Shown: in pieces, positions 28,500-37,373 of the stretch
Layout of the letters: each line of letters starts with the position of its first letter
How positions within the stretch are numbered: the stretch's first letter is position 1
Assembly: GCF_000423045.1 (NCBI RefSeq)
Contig: NZ_AUHF01000007.1
Location: 248,001 to 312,000 of the forward strand
Direction of reading: 5' to 3'
Origin: Christiangramia portivictoriae DSM 23547
GTDB taxonomy: Bacteria > Bacteroidota > Bacteroidia > Flavobacteriales > Flavobacteriaceae
Length of the DNA stretch: 64,000 bases
Program-made: the position numbers and the translations under genes
The notes under the pieces: model-generated
What the model saw: only the letters and a program-made list of their open reading frames with translations
The model's database searches: none
What the model was told of the DNA's origin: nothing

Positions 28500-29243
28500 A
28501 TGAACCTTACATTAAAAATATGGCGTCAAAAAAACGCCGAAGCAAAAGGAAAAATGACCACTTACCAGGTTTCCGACATTTCTACGGATATGTCTTTCCT
28601 GGAAATGATGGACGTGCTGAATGAACAGTTGATCGCTAAAGGTGAAGAACCTGTAGCTTTTGATCATGACTGTCGTGAAGGTATTTGTGGTTCATGTAAC
28701 CTGCAGATCAATGGAGAGCCGCACGGTCCAGACCGTGGAGTGACCACCTGCCAGTTGCATATGAGAAAATTTAAGGATGGGGACACGATCGTGATCGAAC
28801 CATTTAGAGCAAAAGCTTTTCCTGTAATTAAAGATTTAGTGGTAGACCGTACCTCATTTGATAGAATTCAGCAGGCTGGTGGATATATTTCTGTAAATAC
28901 TTCAGGAAATACGCAGGATGCGAACTCTATCCCGGTAGACAAAGAAAGTGCAGACATGTCTTTCTATGCTGCTACCTGTATTGGTTGTGGTGCCTGTGTT
29001 GCTGCATGTAAAAATGCGAGCGCGATGTTGTTCACCTCAGCCAAAGTGAGTCAGTTTTCATTATTACCTCAGGGTGAGGTTGAAGCAGACCGTCGAGTAC
29101 TGGCCATGGTTGAGCAAATGGATAAAGAAGGTTTTGGTAACTGTACGAACACAGGGGCCTGTGAAATTGAATGTCCAAAAGGAATTTCTCTTGAAAACAT
29201 CGCAAGAATGAACAGAGATTACCTGAAAGCATCGGTGAAATAA
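28500..29243 (+). CDS. sdhB: Succinate dehydrogenase iron-sulfur subunit
   Basis: Protein of 247 residues with the three Fe-S cluster sites: plant-type [2Fe-2S] ligands in CREGICGSC and a following Cys (TTCQLH), then ferredoxin-type motifs [11 protein letters not shown] and [14 protein letters not shown] for the [4Fe-4S] and [3Fe-4S] clusters. It links SdhA to the haem subunit. It is the last gene of the operon, followed by a terminator. Confidence 0.97.
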   Translation: MNLTLKIWRQKNAEAKGKMTTYQVSDISTDMSFLEMMDVLNEQLIAKGEEPVAFDHDCREGICGSCNLQINGEPHGPDRGVTTCQLHMRKFKDGDTIVIEPFRAKAFPVIKDLVVDRTSFDRIQQAGGYISVNTSGNTQDANSIPVDKESADMSFYAATCIGCGACVAACKNASAMLFTSAKVSQFSLLPQGEVEADRRVLAMVEQMDKEGFGNCTNTGACEIECPKGISLENIARMNRDYLKASVK

Positions 29244-29267
29244 ACCATTGCATCAAGATAAACACAG

Positions 29268-29297
29268 ATCCCGGGCTAGTTTAGTCCGGGATTTTTT
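29268..29297 (+). terminator. Terminator of sdhCAB
   Basis: An 11-bp stem with one G-U pair (29268-29278 with 29282-29292), a 3-base loop and a following T-run, 24 bases past the sdhB stop. This is a classical intrinsic terminator. Confidence 0.88.
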
Positions 29298-29329
29298 ATA
29301 CATTAAAATCAGTAATTGAAATACTCGAT

Positions 29330-30472
29330 ATGAAGCTGGAATCAAAACTACCGGGAACTAAAGCAAGCATATTTTCTGTGATGAGCAGGATGGCCATGGA
29401 ACATGATGCCATTAATCTTTCCCAGGGGTTCCCGAATTTTGAAACAGATCAAAAGCTTAAGGATTTAGTGACAAAGGCTATGAATGATGGTTATAATCAA
29501 TATCCACCTGATGCCGGGATCATGGAGCTGCGCGAGTTAATTTCTCAAAAATTCAATAATCTCTACGGAAGGTATTACAAACCGGAAACTGAAATCACGA
29601 TCACTTCAGGAGCTACGGAAGCCTTATATAACAGCATTACCGCTTTCGTACAGAAGAATGACGAAGTTATTGTACTGAAGCCGGCTTACGATTCCTACGA
29701 GCCATCCATTAAACTGGCAGGAGGTACACCAGTACTAGTGCAACTAAAGGGTAACGATTATCAGGTCGACTGGGAAGAAGTGGCCAGTGCCATTACGAAC
29801 CGTACCAGAATGATTATCATCAATACTCCACATAATCCAACTGGCACGGTACTTTCAGAAGAAGATATGCTCAAATTGCAAGGTCTTCTGAAGGACACGA
29901 ATATCATATTACTAAGTGATGAAGTGTACCAGCACTTGATTTTTGATGGAACAATCCACCAAAGTGCTTCCAGGTTTCCAGGACTTGCAAAAAGAAGTAT
30001 CATCTGCGGCTCCTTTGGAAAGACTTTCCACAACACCGGCTGGAAAACCGGGTACTGTGTAGCACCAGCAGAATTGATGAAAGAGATAAGGAAAATTCAC
30101 GAACTCACTACATTTTCTGCAAATCATCCTATGCAAAGGGCTTATGCAGAATATCTGAAGCAACCTGAACATTACCTGCAACTGGCAGCATTCTATCAGG
30201 AAAAAAGAGATACTTTTTTGAAGCTGATTTCCGGTTCAAGATTTAGTAGCAAACCATCGAAAGGCACTTATTATCAATTACTGGATTTTTCAGAAATAAC
30301 CACAGAAAAAGATACCGATTTCGCTGAGAGACTGGTAAAAGAGCATCAACTTGCCGCGATCCCGGTTTCAGTATTCAATATTAACGAGAAAGATCACTCG
30401 CAGCTTCGCTTTTGTTTTGCAAAGACCAATGAAACACTGGAGAAAGCAGCCGAAATCTTATGTTCACTTTAG
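29330..30472 (+). CDS. Methionine-type PLP aminotransferase (class I/II)
   Basis: Aminotransferase of 380 residues with the PLP lysine Lys231 in GSFGKTFHNTGWK and the substrate-carboxylate region NTPHNPTGTVL. It matches the methionine/kynurenine aminotransferase branch (E. coli YbdL-like) that converts methionine to its 2-oxo acid and can accept aromatic amino acids. Kynurenine transamination is a possibility because a tryptophan dioxygenase is encoded 25 kb away, but this is speculative. The pdeM gene starts one base after its stop. Confidence 0.88.
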   Translation: MKLESKLPGTKASIFSVMSRMAMEHDAINLSQGFPNFETDQKLKDLVTKAMNDGYNQYPPDAGIMELRELISQKFNNLYGRYYKPETEITITSGATEALYNSITAFVQKNDEVIVLKPAYDSYEPSIKLAGGTPVLVQLKGNDYQVDWEEVASAITNRTRMIIINTPHNPTGTVLSEEDMLKLQGLLKDTNIILLSDEVYQHLIFDGTIHQSASRFPGLAKRSIICGSFGKTFHNTGWKTGYCVAPAELMKEIRKIHELTTFSANHPMQRAYAEYLKQPEHYLQLAAFYQEKRDTFLKLISGSRFSSKPSKGTYYQLLDFSEITTEKDTDFAERLVKEHQLAAIPVSVFNINEKDHSQLRFCFAKTNETLEKAAEILCSL

Positions 30473-30473
30473 C

Positions 30474-31109
30474 ATGAATATAAATATTCGAATCCTTACC
30501 CAGGACTTTGTTTTGCATCCACTCGGCGTGATTTACTGGCCAGAACAGGAAATACTACTGGTCGCAGATGTACATCTTGGAAAAGTGACTCACTTCAGAA
30601 AACATGGAAGCGCAGTGCCTTACCAGGCGATCGTAGAAAACTTTGACAGGCTGGACCGAATTCGGAAAGACTTTGATCCGGAACATATTATTTTCCTGGG
30701 AGACCTGTTCCATTCTTCTCTCAATATGGAATGGCAGATCTTTTCAGAATGGATATTTTCCATAGATAATCAGGTACATCTTGTTGCCGGGAACCACGAT
30801 ATTATATCTCCCCTGCGGTACCAGGAACTGGGAATACAGATTTACCAGGAATTACGTATCGATAAATTCATACTCACGCATCACCCTGAAGAACACGCAG
30901 GTTTCTTTAATATTTGCGGTCATATTCATCCCGGTTATAAATTGTTTGGATTTGGGAGACAAATGCTTAAACTTCCATGTTTCTACAAAAGCGCTAACCA
31001 AATGATACTTCCGGCCTTTGGTGAATTTACCGGGAACTATTTTATGGAACCTGAGGATGGAGATCGTATATTCGCCATTACTGGCAAAGAAGTGATTCCA
31101 ATTCAATAA
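30474..31109 (+). CDS. pdeM: PdeM-like calcineurin-fold DNA endonuclease/phosphatase
   Basis: Protein of 211 residues. The metallophosphoesterase motifs are all present: DVHLGKV, GDLFHS, GNHD, and GHIHPG near the C-terminus. The layout is that of the ligase-associated DNA damage response endonuclease PdeM. The Met at 30474 is chosen because the open frame before it overlaps the aminotransferase gene, and because this Met directly precedes the conserved N-terminus (LTQDFVLHPLGVIYWP). No LigD-type ligase, exonuclease or Lhr helicase lies beside it in this window. Confidence 0.85.
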   Translation: MNINIRILTQDFVLHPLGVIYWPEQEILLVADVHLGKVTHFRKHGSAVPYQAIVENFDRLDRIRKDFDPEHIIFLGDLFHSSLNMEWQIFSEWIFSIDNQVHLVAGNHDIISPLRYQELGIQIYQELRIDKFILTHHPEEHAGFFNICGHIHPGYKLFGFGRQMLKLPCFYKSANQMILPAFGEFTGNYFMEPEDGDRIFAITGKEVIPIQ

Positions 31110-31122
31110 CGCCCCCATTATT

Positions 31123-31920
31123 ATGATCAAGAAACTAGCTGTAGCCAATTTTATTTCTGTAATTATCACCATCGCCTTTACTTATTACACACAAACAGGA
31201 AATATCAACGGCAGGACGATTGGAGAAATTAGTGAACAGTATTCCAATTTATTTACACCTGCCGGCTACGCTTTTTCGATTTGGGGATTAATTTTCCTAT
31301 CGCTGGTTGTTTTTAGTGGTTATATGCTTGTCCAGGCCTTTGGTAATGGCAAACACACGGAATTTATCAAAAATTCGAAATTCTGGTTTGTTCTGGCAAA
31401 TATTGGTACCTGTTTATGGAGTATAGCCTGGCTGTATGATTTTCCAGGATTTTCAGTAGTGATCATGTTTCTGATCCTTGCGAAATTATGTAAGATCATC
31501 ATCAATACTGAAATGGAACTTACCGATCCACCTTTTAAAATCATCGCATTTTACTGGTGGCCTATTTGCCTGTATTCCGGTTGGATCGCAGTTGCAGCGA
31601 TTGCCAATACCGCGGCCTGGTTAAAAGAAACTGGCTGGGAAGGGGCATTTTTATCCGAAGTGCAGTGGACCCTGGTTATGATTCTGGCAACGGTGATTTT
31701 AAATATTATGATGATTTACCGCAGGAATATGCGCGAGTTTGCGGCAGTTGGAGTCTGGGCACTTATCGCCATCTATGTAAAGCAAATTGGAGCCTATGAT
31801 ATCATCGCATATTCCGCTGCAGCAGGTGCAGTTCTTATATTTCTGAACATTTCCTACCACGGCTTTATAAATAGAAAGCAGCAGCCTTTATATAAATTGA
31901 TGAAAGGAGATAACGCCTAG
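31123..31920 (+). CDS. TspO/MBR-like tryptophan-rich membrane protein
   Basis: Integral membrane protein of 265 residues with about seven or eight hydrophobic helices. Features such as FTPAGYAFSIWGLIFLSL near residue 45, several Trp in helices (LWSIAWLY, YWWPICLYSGWIAV) and an NxxA motif resemble the tryptophan-rich sensory protein group related to TspO, though it is longer than the five-helix core. Ligands in that group include tetrapyrroles and lipids, and none is established here. Its stop overlaps that of the convergent oxidoreductase gene. Confidence 0.7.
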   Translation: MIKKLAVANFISVIITIAFTYYTQTGNINGRTIGEISEQYSNLFTPAGYAFSIWGLIFLSLVVFSGYMLVQAFGNGKHTEFIKNSKFWFVLANIGTCLWSIAWLYDFPGFSVVIMFLILAKLCKIIINTEMELTDPPFKIIAFYWWPICLYSGWIAVAAIANTAAWLKETGWEGAFLSEVQWTLVMILATVILNIMMIYRRNMREFAAVGVWALIAIYVKQIGAYDIIAYSAAAGAVLIFLNISYHGFINRKQQPLYKLMKGDNA

Positions 31921-33272
31921 ATCATCGATTTGATATCGCTGGACCAACTTGGATACGTAAAGATCATTCCTTTCAAAGTAGAACAATCCAGTTTACCGCA
32001 CATCGCCATCACGAACATATTAATGGTTTCACTAGCTTCGTTACTTACCAGGTGAGCACCAAGCACCAGTCCTGTCTTATTATCCACGAGGGTTTTGTAC
32101 GCATAAACATCATCATTGATCCTTTTGGCATTGAACCATTCTGGAGCATTCTTTGCCTCTACCCTAAAATCATAACCTTTTTCTCGTGCTTGCTTTTCAT
32201 TTAATCCTACGGAAGCCAAATTAGGAAGTGTAAATACAACGGAAGGTTGAGGCGGATAATCATATTCATGAGGTCTGTCCAGATCCATGATATTGGCCGT
32301 TACTACCCGTGCTTCTTGGGAAGCAAGCGGTGTTAACGGTAAACCTTCACTGGCAGAAACATCTCCACAGGCATAGACATTAGGATTGGATATACTCTGA
32401 AGGTTTTTATTCACCAGAACTCCTTTTTTCGAGAATTCTACATTTCCTTTTTCCAGTTCGAGTTCATCTATGGAAGGAACACGACCGGCAGCATTTACAA
32501 CACACCTCGCCTTTAGTTCTATTTTTTTACCTTTTTGGTCTGCAGTGACGCGATAATTCTTCTGGAGTTTTTCAATTTCTTCTACCCTGGCATTCATCAC
32601 GAATTTGATTCCCAGACTTTCAGAGCATTCCTTTAGATATTTTACCATATCCTGATCAAAGTTGCTCAATGGAGCTTCTTCCCCATCAACAATAGTCACG
32701 TCAACTCCACAACGTGCGGCGATATGAGCGAATTCCATTCCTATATAACCGGCTCCTATAAAAATCATACTCTCTGGCAATTCGTCTAACTCCAGGAAGT
32801 CATCACTGTTAATAGCGAGATCCCGACCTGGGATTGGTAATTCCAAAGGTTTCATTCCTGTTGCAATAACGAGTTTATCGAACTTCACAGTTTTGCCTTC
32901 TACGGAAATTGTAGACTCATCCAGAAACTTTGGAGATTGGTGATACATTTTGATTCCCAATTTCTCCAGGTCCTTTTCGGTAGCTGCCGGCACGGCATCC
33001 ACGAACTTCTTCTTGAAATGCTGTAAATCTTTCCAGCTGATTTCCGGCATTTCTACAATCCCGTTTCCAACCATTTTTTGAGCACGGTTAAGAATTTCTG
33101 TAAGCCCTACAAGAACTTTTTTGGGATCGCAGCCTCTATTGGCGCAGGTACCACCAAATTCACGATTATCGGCAATAGCCACTTTCAAACCAGCCTGCAC
33201 ACATTCCTTGGCGACACTTTTCCCGGCAGTTCCGGTTCCAATAACAAATACATCAAATTTCTCGATTCCCAT
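31917..33272 (-). CDS. FAD/NAD(P)-dependent disulfide oxidoreductase
   Basis: Class-I pyridine-nucleotide disulfide reductase of 451 residues. The FAD loop GTGTAGKS lies near the N-terminus. The redox pair Cys43/Cys48 sits in GGTCANRGCDPKK, and the NAD(P) loop GAGYIGMEFA is near 175. The second FAD motif is YACGDVSASEGLPLTP, and a dimerisation domain lies from about 340. It is related to glutathione, mercuric and dihydrolipoamide reductases, but the C-terminal HxxxxE dimer motif is not clear, so the substrate stays open. A DoxX gene is 26 bases upstream and likely co-transcribed. Confidence 0.88.
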   Translation of the reverse strand: MGIEKFDVFVIGTGTAGKSVAKECVQAGLKVAIADNREFGGTCANRGCDPKKVLVGLTEILNRAQKMVGNGIVEMPEISWKDLQHFKKKFVDAVPAATEKDLEKLGIKMYHQSPKFLDESTISVEGKTVKFDKLVIATGMKPLELPIPGRDLAINSDDFLELDELPESMIFIGAGYIGMEFAHIAARCGVDVTIVDGEEAPLSNFDQDMVKYLKECSESLGIKFVMNARVEEIEKLQKNYRVTADQKGKKIELKARCVVNAAGRVPSIDELELEKGNVEFSKKGVLVNKNLQSISNPNVYACGDVSASEGLPLTPLASQEARVVTANIMDLDRPHEYDYPPQPSVVFTLPNLASVGLNEKQAREKGYDFRVEAKNAPEWFNAKRINDDVYAYKTLVDNKTGLVLGAHLVSNEASETINMFVMAMCGKLDCSTLKGMIFTYPSWSSDIKSMI

Positions 33273-33298
33273 AATGATATTTCTCTACTTCTAATTCT

Positions 33299-33700
33299 TT
33301 AATTGATTTTCTTACTGGCTATTAAGCTCCACTTGTCATTTTCCTGAAAATAGATCAGGAAAAATATATACAGAGCATATACCATCTGGGTGCTGACTGC
33401 ACCCCAATCTTCCTTAAATGCACTGCCGGCTATTAAGACGATCATTAATAGCGCGGAAGCTGTCAGCGCTTTTTGAGTATAAAGTCCAAGCAACAACATA
33501 ATGCCCAAGATTAATTCAACAATAGGAATTGCATAAGCGAAAGGGATTACTAAAAACTCTGGCAGCATGCTGCCTTCAAAACCTTTTAAGATGCCCTGAG
33601 CAAAACCTTCCAGCTTTGGCAGCCGAACCAATCCATGAATTCCAAAATTGACTCCAAGAGTGATCCTGGCAAGATAGTACGCCAGCTTCTTATGATGCAT
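33299..33700 (-). CDS. DoxX family membrane protein
   Basis: Protein of 133 residues with four hydrophobic helices and the DoxX-like pattern (RITLGVNFGIHGLVRL near the N-terminus, PIVELILGIMLLLGL in the second helix pair). DoxX-type proteins are small quinone- or redox-associated membrane proteins. It precedes the disulfide oxidoreductase in the same direction, which hints at a redox pair; this is inference. Confidence 0.82.
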   Translation of the reverse strand: MHHKKLAYYLARITLGVNFGIHGLVRLPKLEGFAQGILKGFEGSMLPEFLVIPFAYAIPIVELILGIMLLLGLYTQKALTASALLMIVLIAGSAFKEDWGAVSTQMVYALYIFFLIYFQENDKWSLIASKKIN

Positions 33701-33803
33701 GTCTAATTTTCAGGGGAAGTTATAGAAAGCTCTGCGGTTCTTGTGTTATGAATTTGGTAAAATCCAACGTATGCTATTTAATCGTTAAAAATGAGTCATC
33801 TGG

Positions 33804-33834
33804 TTGTAAGGCAGCACTCTTGAAATTATATTTG
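33804..33834 (+). promoter_or_regulatory. Promoter of mfd
   Basis: TTG (33804-33806) and TATATTTG (33827-33834) are separated by 20 bases and match the Bacteroidota consensus. The -7 box ends only five bases before the mfd ATG, so the transcript would be leaderless or nearly so. Confidence 0.68.
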
Positions 33835-33839
33835 CGGCA

Positions 33840-36800
33840 ATGAGTACAAAACTTATCGCCCAGAATTTTGCACAATCCCCCCAACAACGGGAATTGCAAA
33901 ATGCTCTTGCCTATTCTGAAAATAAAACTTCCAACATTCACCTCAAAGGCCTTGTTGGTTCTGCCCTTTCTTTTGTGACTGCGGAAGCTTTCAATAAAAT
34001 TGAAAGACCGTTTTTACTAATTTTCAATGACAAGGAAGAAGCAGCCTATTACCTCAATGATCTTGAACAGCTTGTAGGTGAAAAGAATGTTCTTTTCTAC
34101 CCGGGTTCTTACCGAAGACCTTACCAGATTGAGGAAACAGACAATGCCAACGTCTTATTACGTGCTGAAGTGCTCAACCGCATTAACTCACGTAAGAAAC
34201 CTGCGATCATTGTTACCTATCCAGATGCGCTCTTTGAAAAGGTCGTGACACGGAAAGAACTTGATCGTAGCACCCTGAAAATTGCTGTAGGCGATGAGCT
34301 TTCTATCGATTTTGTCAACGAAGTATTATTCGAATACCAGTTCAAGCGAGTGGATTTTGTAACTGAACCAGGAGAGTTTTCGGTTCGAGGTGGAATTATA
34401 GATGTCTTCAGTTTTAGTCATGATGAACCTTATAGAATTGAATTTTTTGGCGATGAAGTAGACAGTATTCGAACTTTCGATGTGGAAACTCAGCTTTCCA
34501 CCGACAAAAAGAAAAAGATTTCAGTCATGCCAAATGTTGAGAACAAACATCTCAACGAGGTTCGTGAAAGTTTTCTGAAATATATTTCCCCGAATACCGC
34601 GGTATTTATTAAAAACCTGGATTTACTTTCTGCTCAGGCAGACAAGCTTTTCAGTAAAGCGAAGGAAGCATTTGAGAAACTTTCAGAAGATGTACAACAC
34701 AGTGAGCCCTCAGAATTGTTTGCTAATGGCGAACTCATCAAAAAACAATTGCTGGAATTTACAGCGATAGAACTTAGTAACACGGCATTTCTCCAGCCTA
34801 AAACTGAAATCCAGTATCACACAAAACCGCAACCTTCCTTTAACAAACAATTCGACCTGCTTATTGAGAATCTGGTAGAAAACCAGGAAGCCGGTTATAA
34901 GAATTTCATTTGCTGCGTTAGCGATCAGCAAGCGCGAAGATTCAAGGATATTCTGGAGGACCAGGATCAAAAAGTAGATTATCAGACTCCTGTTTTTTCA
35001 ATGTTCCAGGGTTTTATCGATGATGATTCTAAAATGGTTTGCTACACAGATCACCAGATCTTTGAACGTTACCATAAATTTAATCTGAAGAACGGATACG
35101 CGAAAAAACAGGCGATCACGCTGAAGGAGCTTACCAATCTTGAAGTTGGGGATTATGTAACGCATATTGACCACGGGATTGGGAAGTTTGGCGGGCTCCA
35201 GAAGATCGATGTGGAAGGGAAAAAGCAGGAAGCGATCAAATTAATATACGGGGAGCGCGATATTCTCTATTTGAGTATTCATTCTTTGCATAAGATCTCT
35301 AAATTTAATGGTAAAGACGGGAAGCCGCCCAAGATCTACAAACTGGGAAGCAACGCCTGGAAAAATCTGAAGAAGAAAACCAAAGCCCGGGTCAAGCACA
35401 TTGCTTACGATTTAATCAAACTCTACGCGAAGAGAAGACTTGAAAAAGGGTTTAAATATGATCCTGACTCCTATCTTCAGCATGAACTGGAAGCTTCGTT
35501 TATGTATGAAGACACGCCAGATCAAAGTTCGGCAACCGCTGCGGTGAAGGAGGATATGGAAAGTGAACGTCCTATGGACAGGCTAGTATGCGGGGATGTT
35601 GGCTTCGGAAAGACTGAAATTGCCATTCGTGCAGCTTTTAAAGCTGTTGATAACAACAAGCAGGTCGCAGTACTTGTTCCAACCACCATACTTGCTTTTC
35701 AGCATCACCAGACCTTTTCAGAAAGACTGAAGGATTTTCCGGTGAGAATAGATTATCTAAACCGTTTTAGAACTGCCAAAGAGCGTAAGGAAACTCTCGC
35801 TGATCTTGCCGAAGGTAAGGTAGATATCATTATTGGAACACACCAACTGGTTAGTAAAGCAGTAAAATTTAAAGATCTTGGTTTATTGATCGTTGATGAA
35901 GAACAGAAATTCGGGGTTGCGGTAAAAGATAAATTAAAAACAATTCGTGAAAATGTAGATACCCTTACCCTTACGGCGACGCCAATTCCAAGAACATTAC
36001 AATTTAGTTTGATGGCAGCGCGAGATCTATCTACGATCACGACTCCACCGCCAAACCGTTATCCTATAGAAACGAATATCATCCGATTTTCAGAAGAAAT
36101 AATTCGTGATGCCGTATCCTATGAGATTCAGCGTGGCGGACAGGTTTTCTTTATTCATAACCGGGTAGAAAATATCAAAGAAGTTGCCGGTATGATCCAG
36201 CGACTCGTTCCCGATGCGAAAATTGGAGTTGGTCATGGCCAGATGGAAGGTAAAAAGCTGGAAAAACTGATGCTAAGCTTTATTAATGGTGAATTTGATG
36301 TACTGGTATCTACAACCATCGTGGAAAGCGGACTCGATGTTTCTGAAGCAAATACCATATTTATTAATAATGCGAATAACTTCGGACTTTCAGATCTCCA
36401 CCAGATGCGTGGTCGAGTTGGAAGATCCAACAAAAAGGCATTTTGTTACTTCATCACTCCGCCATATTCAGCAATGACCGAAGATGCGCGTAAAAGAATT
36501 ACTGCATTGGAGCAATTTTCAGAATTGGGAAGTGGATTTAATATTGCCATGAAAGATCTTGAAATCCGTGGTGCCGGAGACCTTCTTGGAGGAGACCAAA
36601 GTGGTTTTATCAACGACATTGGATTCGACACCTATCAAAAGATCCTGAATGAAGCGATTGAAGAACTTAAAGAAAATGAATTCCGTGATCTTTATGCTGA
36701 AACAGAAGACGTGGAGCTCAAGGATTTTGTCAAGGACACGCAGATAGACACCGATTTCGAGTTATTATTCCCAGATGATTATATTAATAATATCGCGGAA

Positions 36801-37217
36801 AGACTGAATTTATATACCAAGTTAAACGAACTTTCTACGGAAGAAGGCCTGCAGAAATTTGAAGCAGAACTGGAAGATCGGTTTGGTGAATTGCCTACCC
36901 AGGCGGTCGATCTTTTAAATTCGGTTCGAATCAAATGGATCGCTGCCAAGATCGGTCTGGAAAGAGTGGTGCTGAAAAAGAATAAAATGGTGGGCTACTT
37001 TATCGCAGATCAAAACTCAAGATTCTATCAAACAGCGAATTTTACGAAGGTATTGCAATACGTGCAAACACATAAGCAAAACTGCACCATGAAGGAGAAA
37101 CAAACCCGAAACGGATTGCGCCTCTTACTTACTTTTGACAGGATAAATTCCATCGATAAAGCTTTAAAAGTACTTGAGCCTTTGGATTTTAGAGAACGAA
37201 AAGAAGAATTGGCGTAA
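33840..37217 (+). CDS. mfd: Transcription-repair coupling factor Mfd
   Basis: Protein of 1125 residues, the full family length. In order: a UvrB-homology region (about 20-330), an RNA-polymerase-interacting domain (YVTHIDHGIGKF, about 430-500), a DEAD-type translocase (Walker A CGDVGFGKTE, Walker B DEEQ, motif III TATPIPRTL), a second RecA lobe with the TRG motif region (STTIVESGLDV, HQMRGRVGRS), and a C-terminal D7 domain. It displaces RNA polymerase stalled at lesions and recruits UvrA. uvrC is encoded at 61.7 kb. Confidence 0.97.
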   Translation: MSTKLIAQNFAQSPQQRELQNALAYSENKTSNIHLKGLVGSALSFVTAEAFNKIERPFLLIFNDKEEAAYYLNDLEQLVGEKNVLFYPGSYRRPYQIEETDNANVLLRAEVLNRINSRKKPAIIVTYPDALFEKVVTRKELDRSTLKIAVGDELSIDFVNEVLFEYQFKRVDFVTEPGEFSVRGGIIDVFSFSHDEPYRIEFFGDEVDSIRTFDVETQLSTDKKKKISVMPNVENKHLNEVRESFLKYISPNTAVFIKNLDLLSAQADKLFSKAKEAFEKLSEDVQHSEPSELFANGELIKKQLLEFTAIELSNTAFLQPKTEIQYHTKPQPSFNKQFDLLIENLVENQEAGYKNFICCVSDQQARRFKDILEDQDQKVDYQTPVFSMFQGFIDDDSKMVCYTDHQIFERYHKFNLKNGYAKKQAITLKELTNLEVGDYVTHIDHGIGKFGGLQKIDVEGKKQEAIKLIYGERDILYLSIHSLHKISKFNGKDGKPPKIYKLGSNAWKNLKKKTKARVKHIAYDLIKLYAKRRLEKGFKYDPDSYLQHELEASFMYEDTPDQSSATAAVKEDMESERPMDRLVCGDVGFGKTEIAIRAAFKAVDNNKQVAVLVPTTILAFQHHQTFSERLKDFPVRIDYLNRFRTAKERKETLADLAEGKVDIIIGTHQLVSKAVKFKDLGLLIVDEEQKFGVAVKDKLKTIRENVDTLTLTATPIPRTLQFSLMAARDLSTITTPPPNRYPIETNIIRFSEEIIRDAVSYEIQRGGQVFFIHNRVENIKEVAGMIQRLVPDAKIGVGHGQMEGKKLEKLMLSFINGEFDVLVSTTIVESGLDVSEANTIFINNANNFGLSDLHQMRGRVGRSNKKAFCYFITPPYSAMTEDARKRITALEQFSELGSGFNIAMKDLEIRGAGDLLGGDQSGFINDIGFDTYQKILNEAIEELKENEFRDLYAETEDVELKDFVKDTQIDTDFELLFPDDYINNIAERLNLYTKLNELSTEEGLQKFEAELEDRFGELPTQAVDLLNSVRIKWIAAKIGLERVVLKKNKMVGYFIADQNSRFYQTANFTKVLQYVQTHKQNCTMKEKQTRNGLRLLLTFDRINSIDKALKVLEPLDFRERKEELA

Positions 37218-37373
37218 AGCTTGCAAAGAACAGATTAGATTTTATAATATTGAGCCGGCATGAATTTAACCTTCACGCTTATCGTGACATGCTCATTTCA
37301 ATAGAAAATTGCTTAAGAGGTTTGATTTAATTTGTTGAATATCCCCAAATATTCTATCCATTTCAACAGGACC

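Noticed and set aside
37218-37373. Possible hairpin between mfd and the barrel gene
   Set aside because: Only a weak, interrupted match (GAGC..GGCATG with CATGCTC) with no T-run; not convincing as a terminator.
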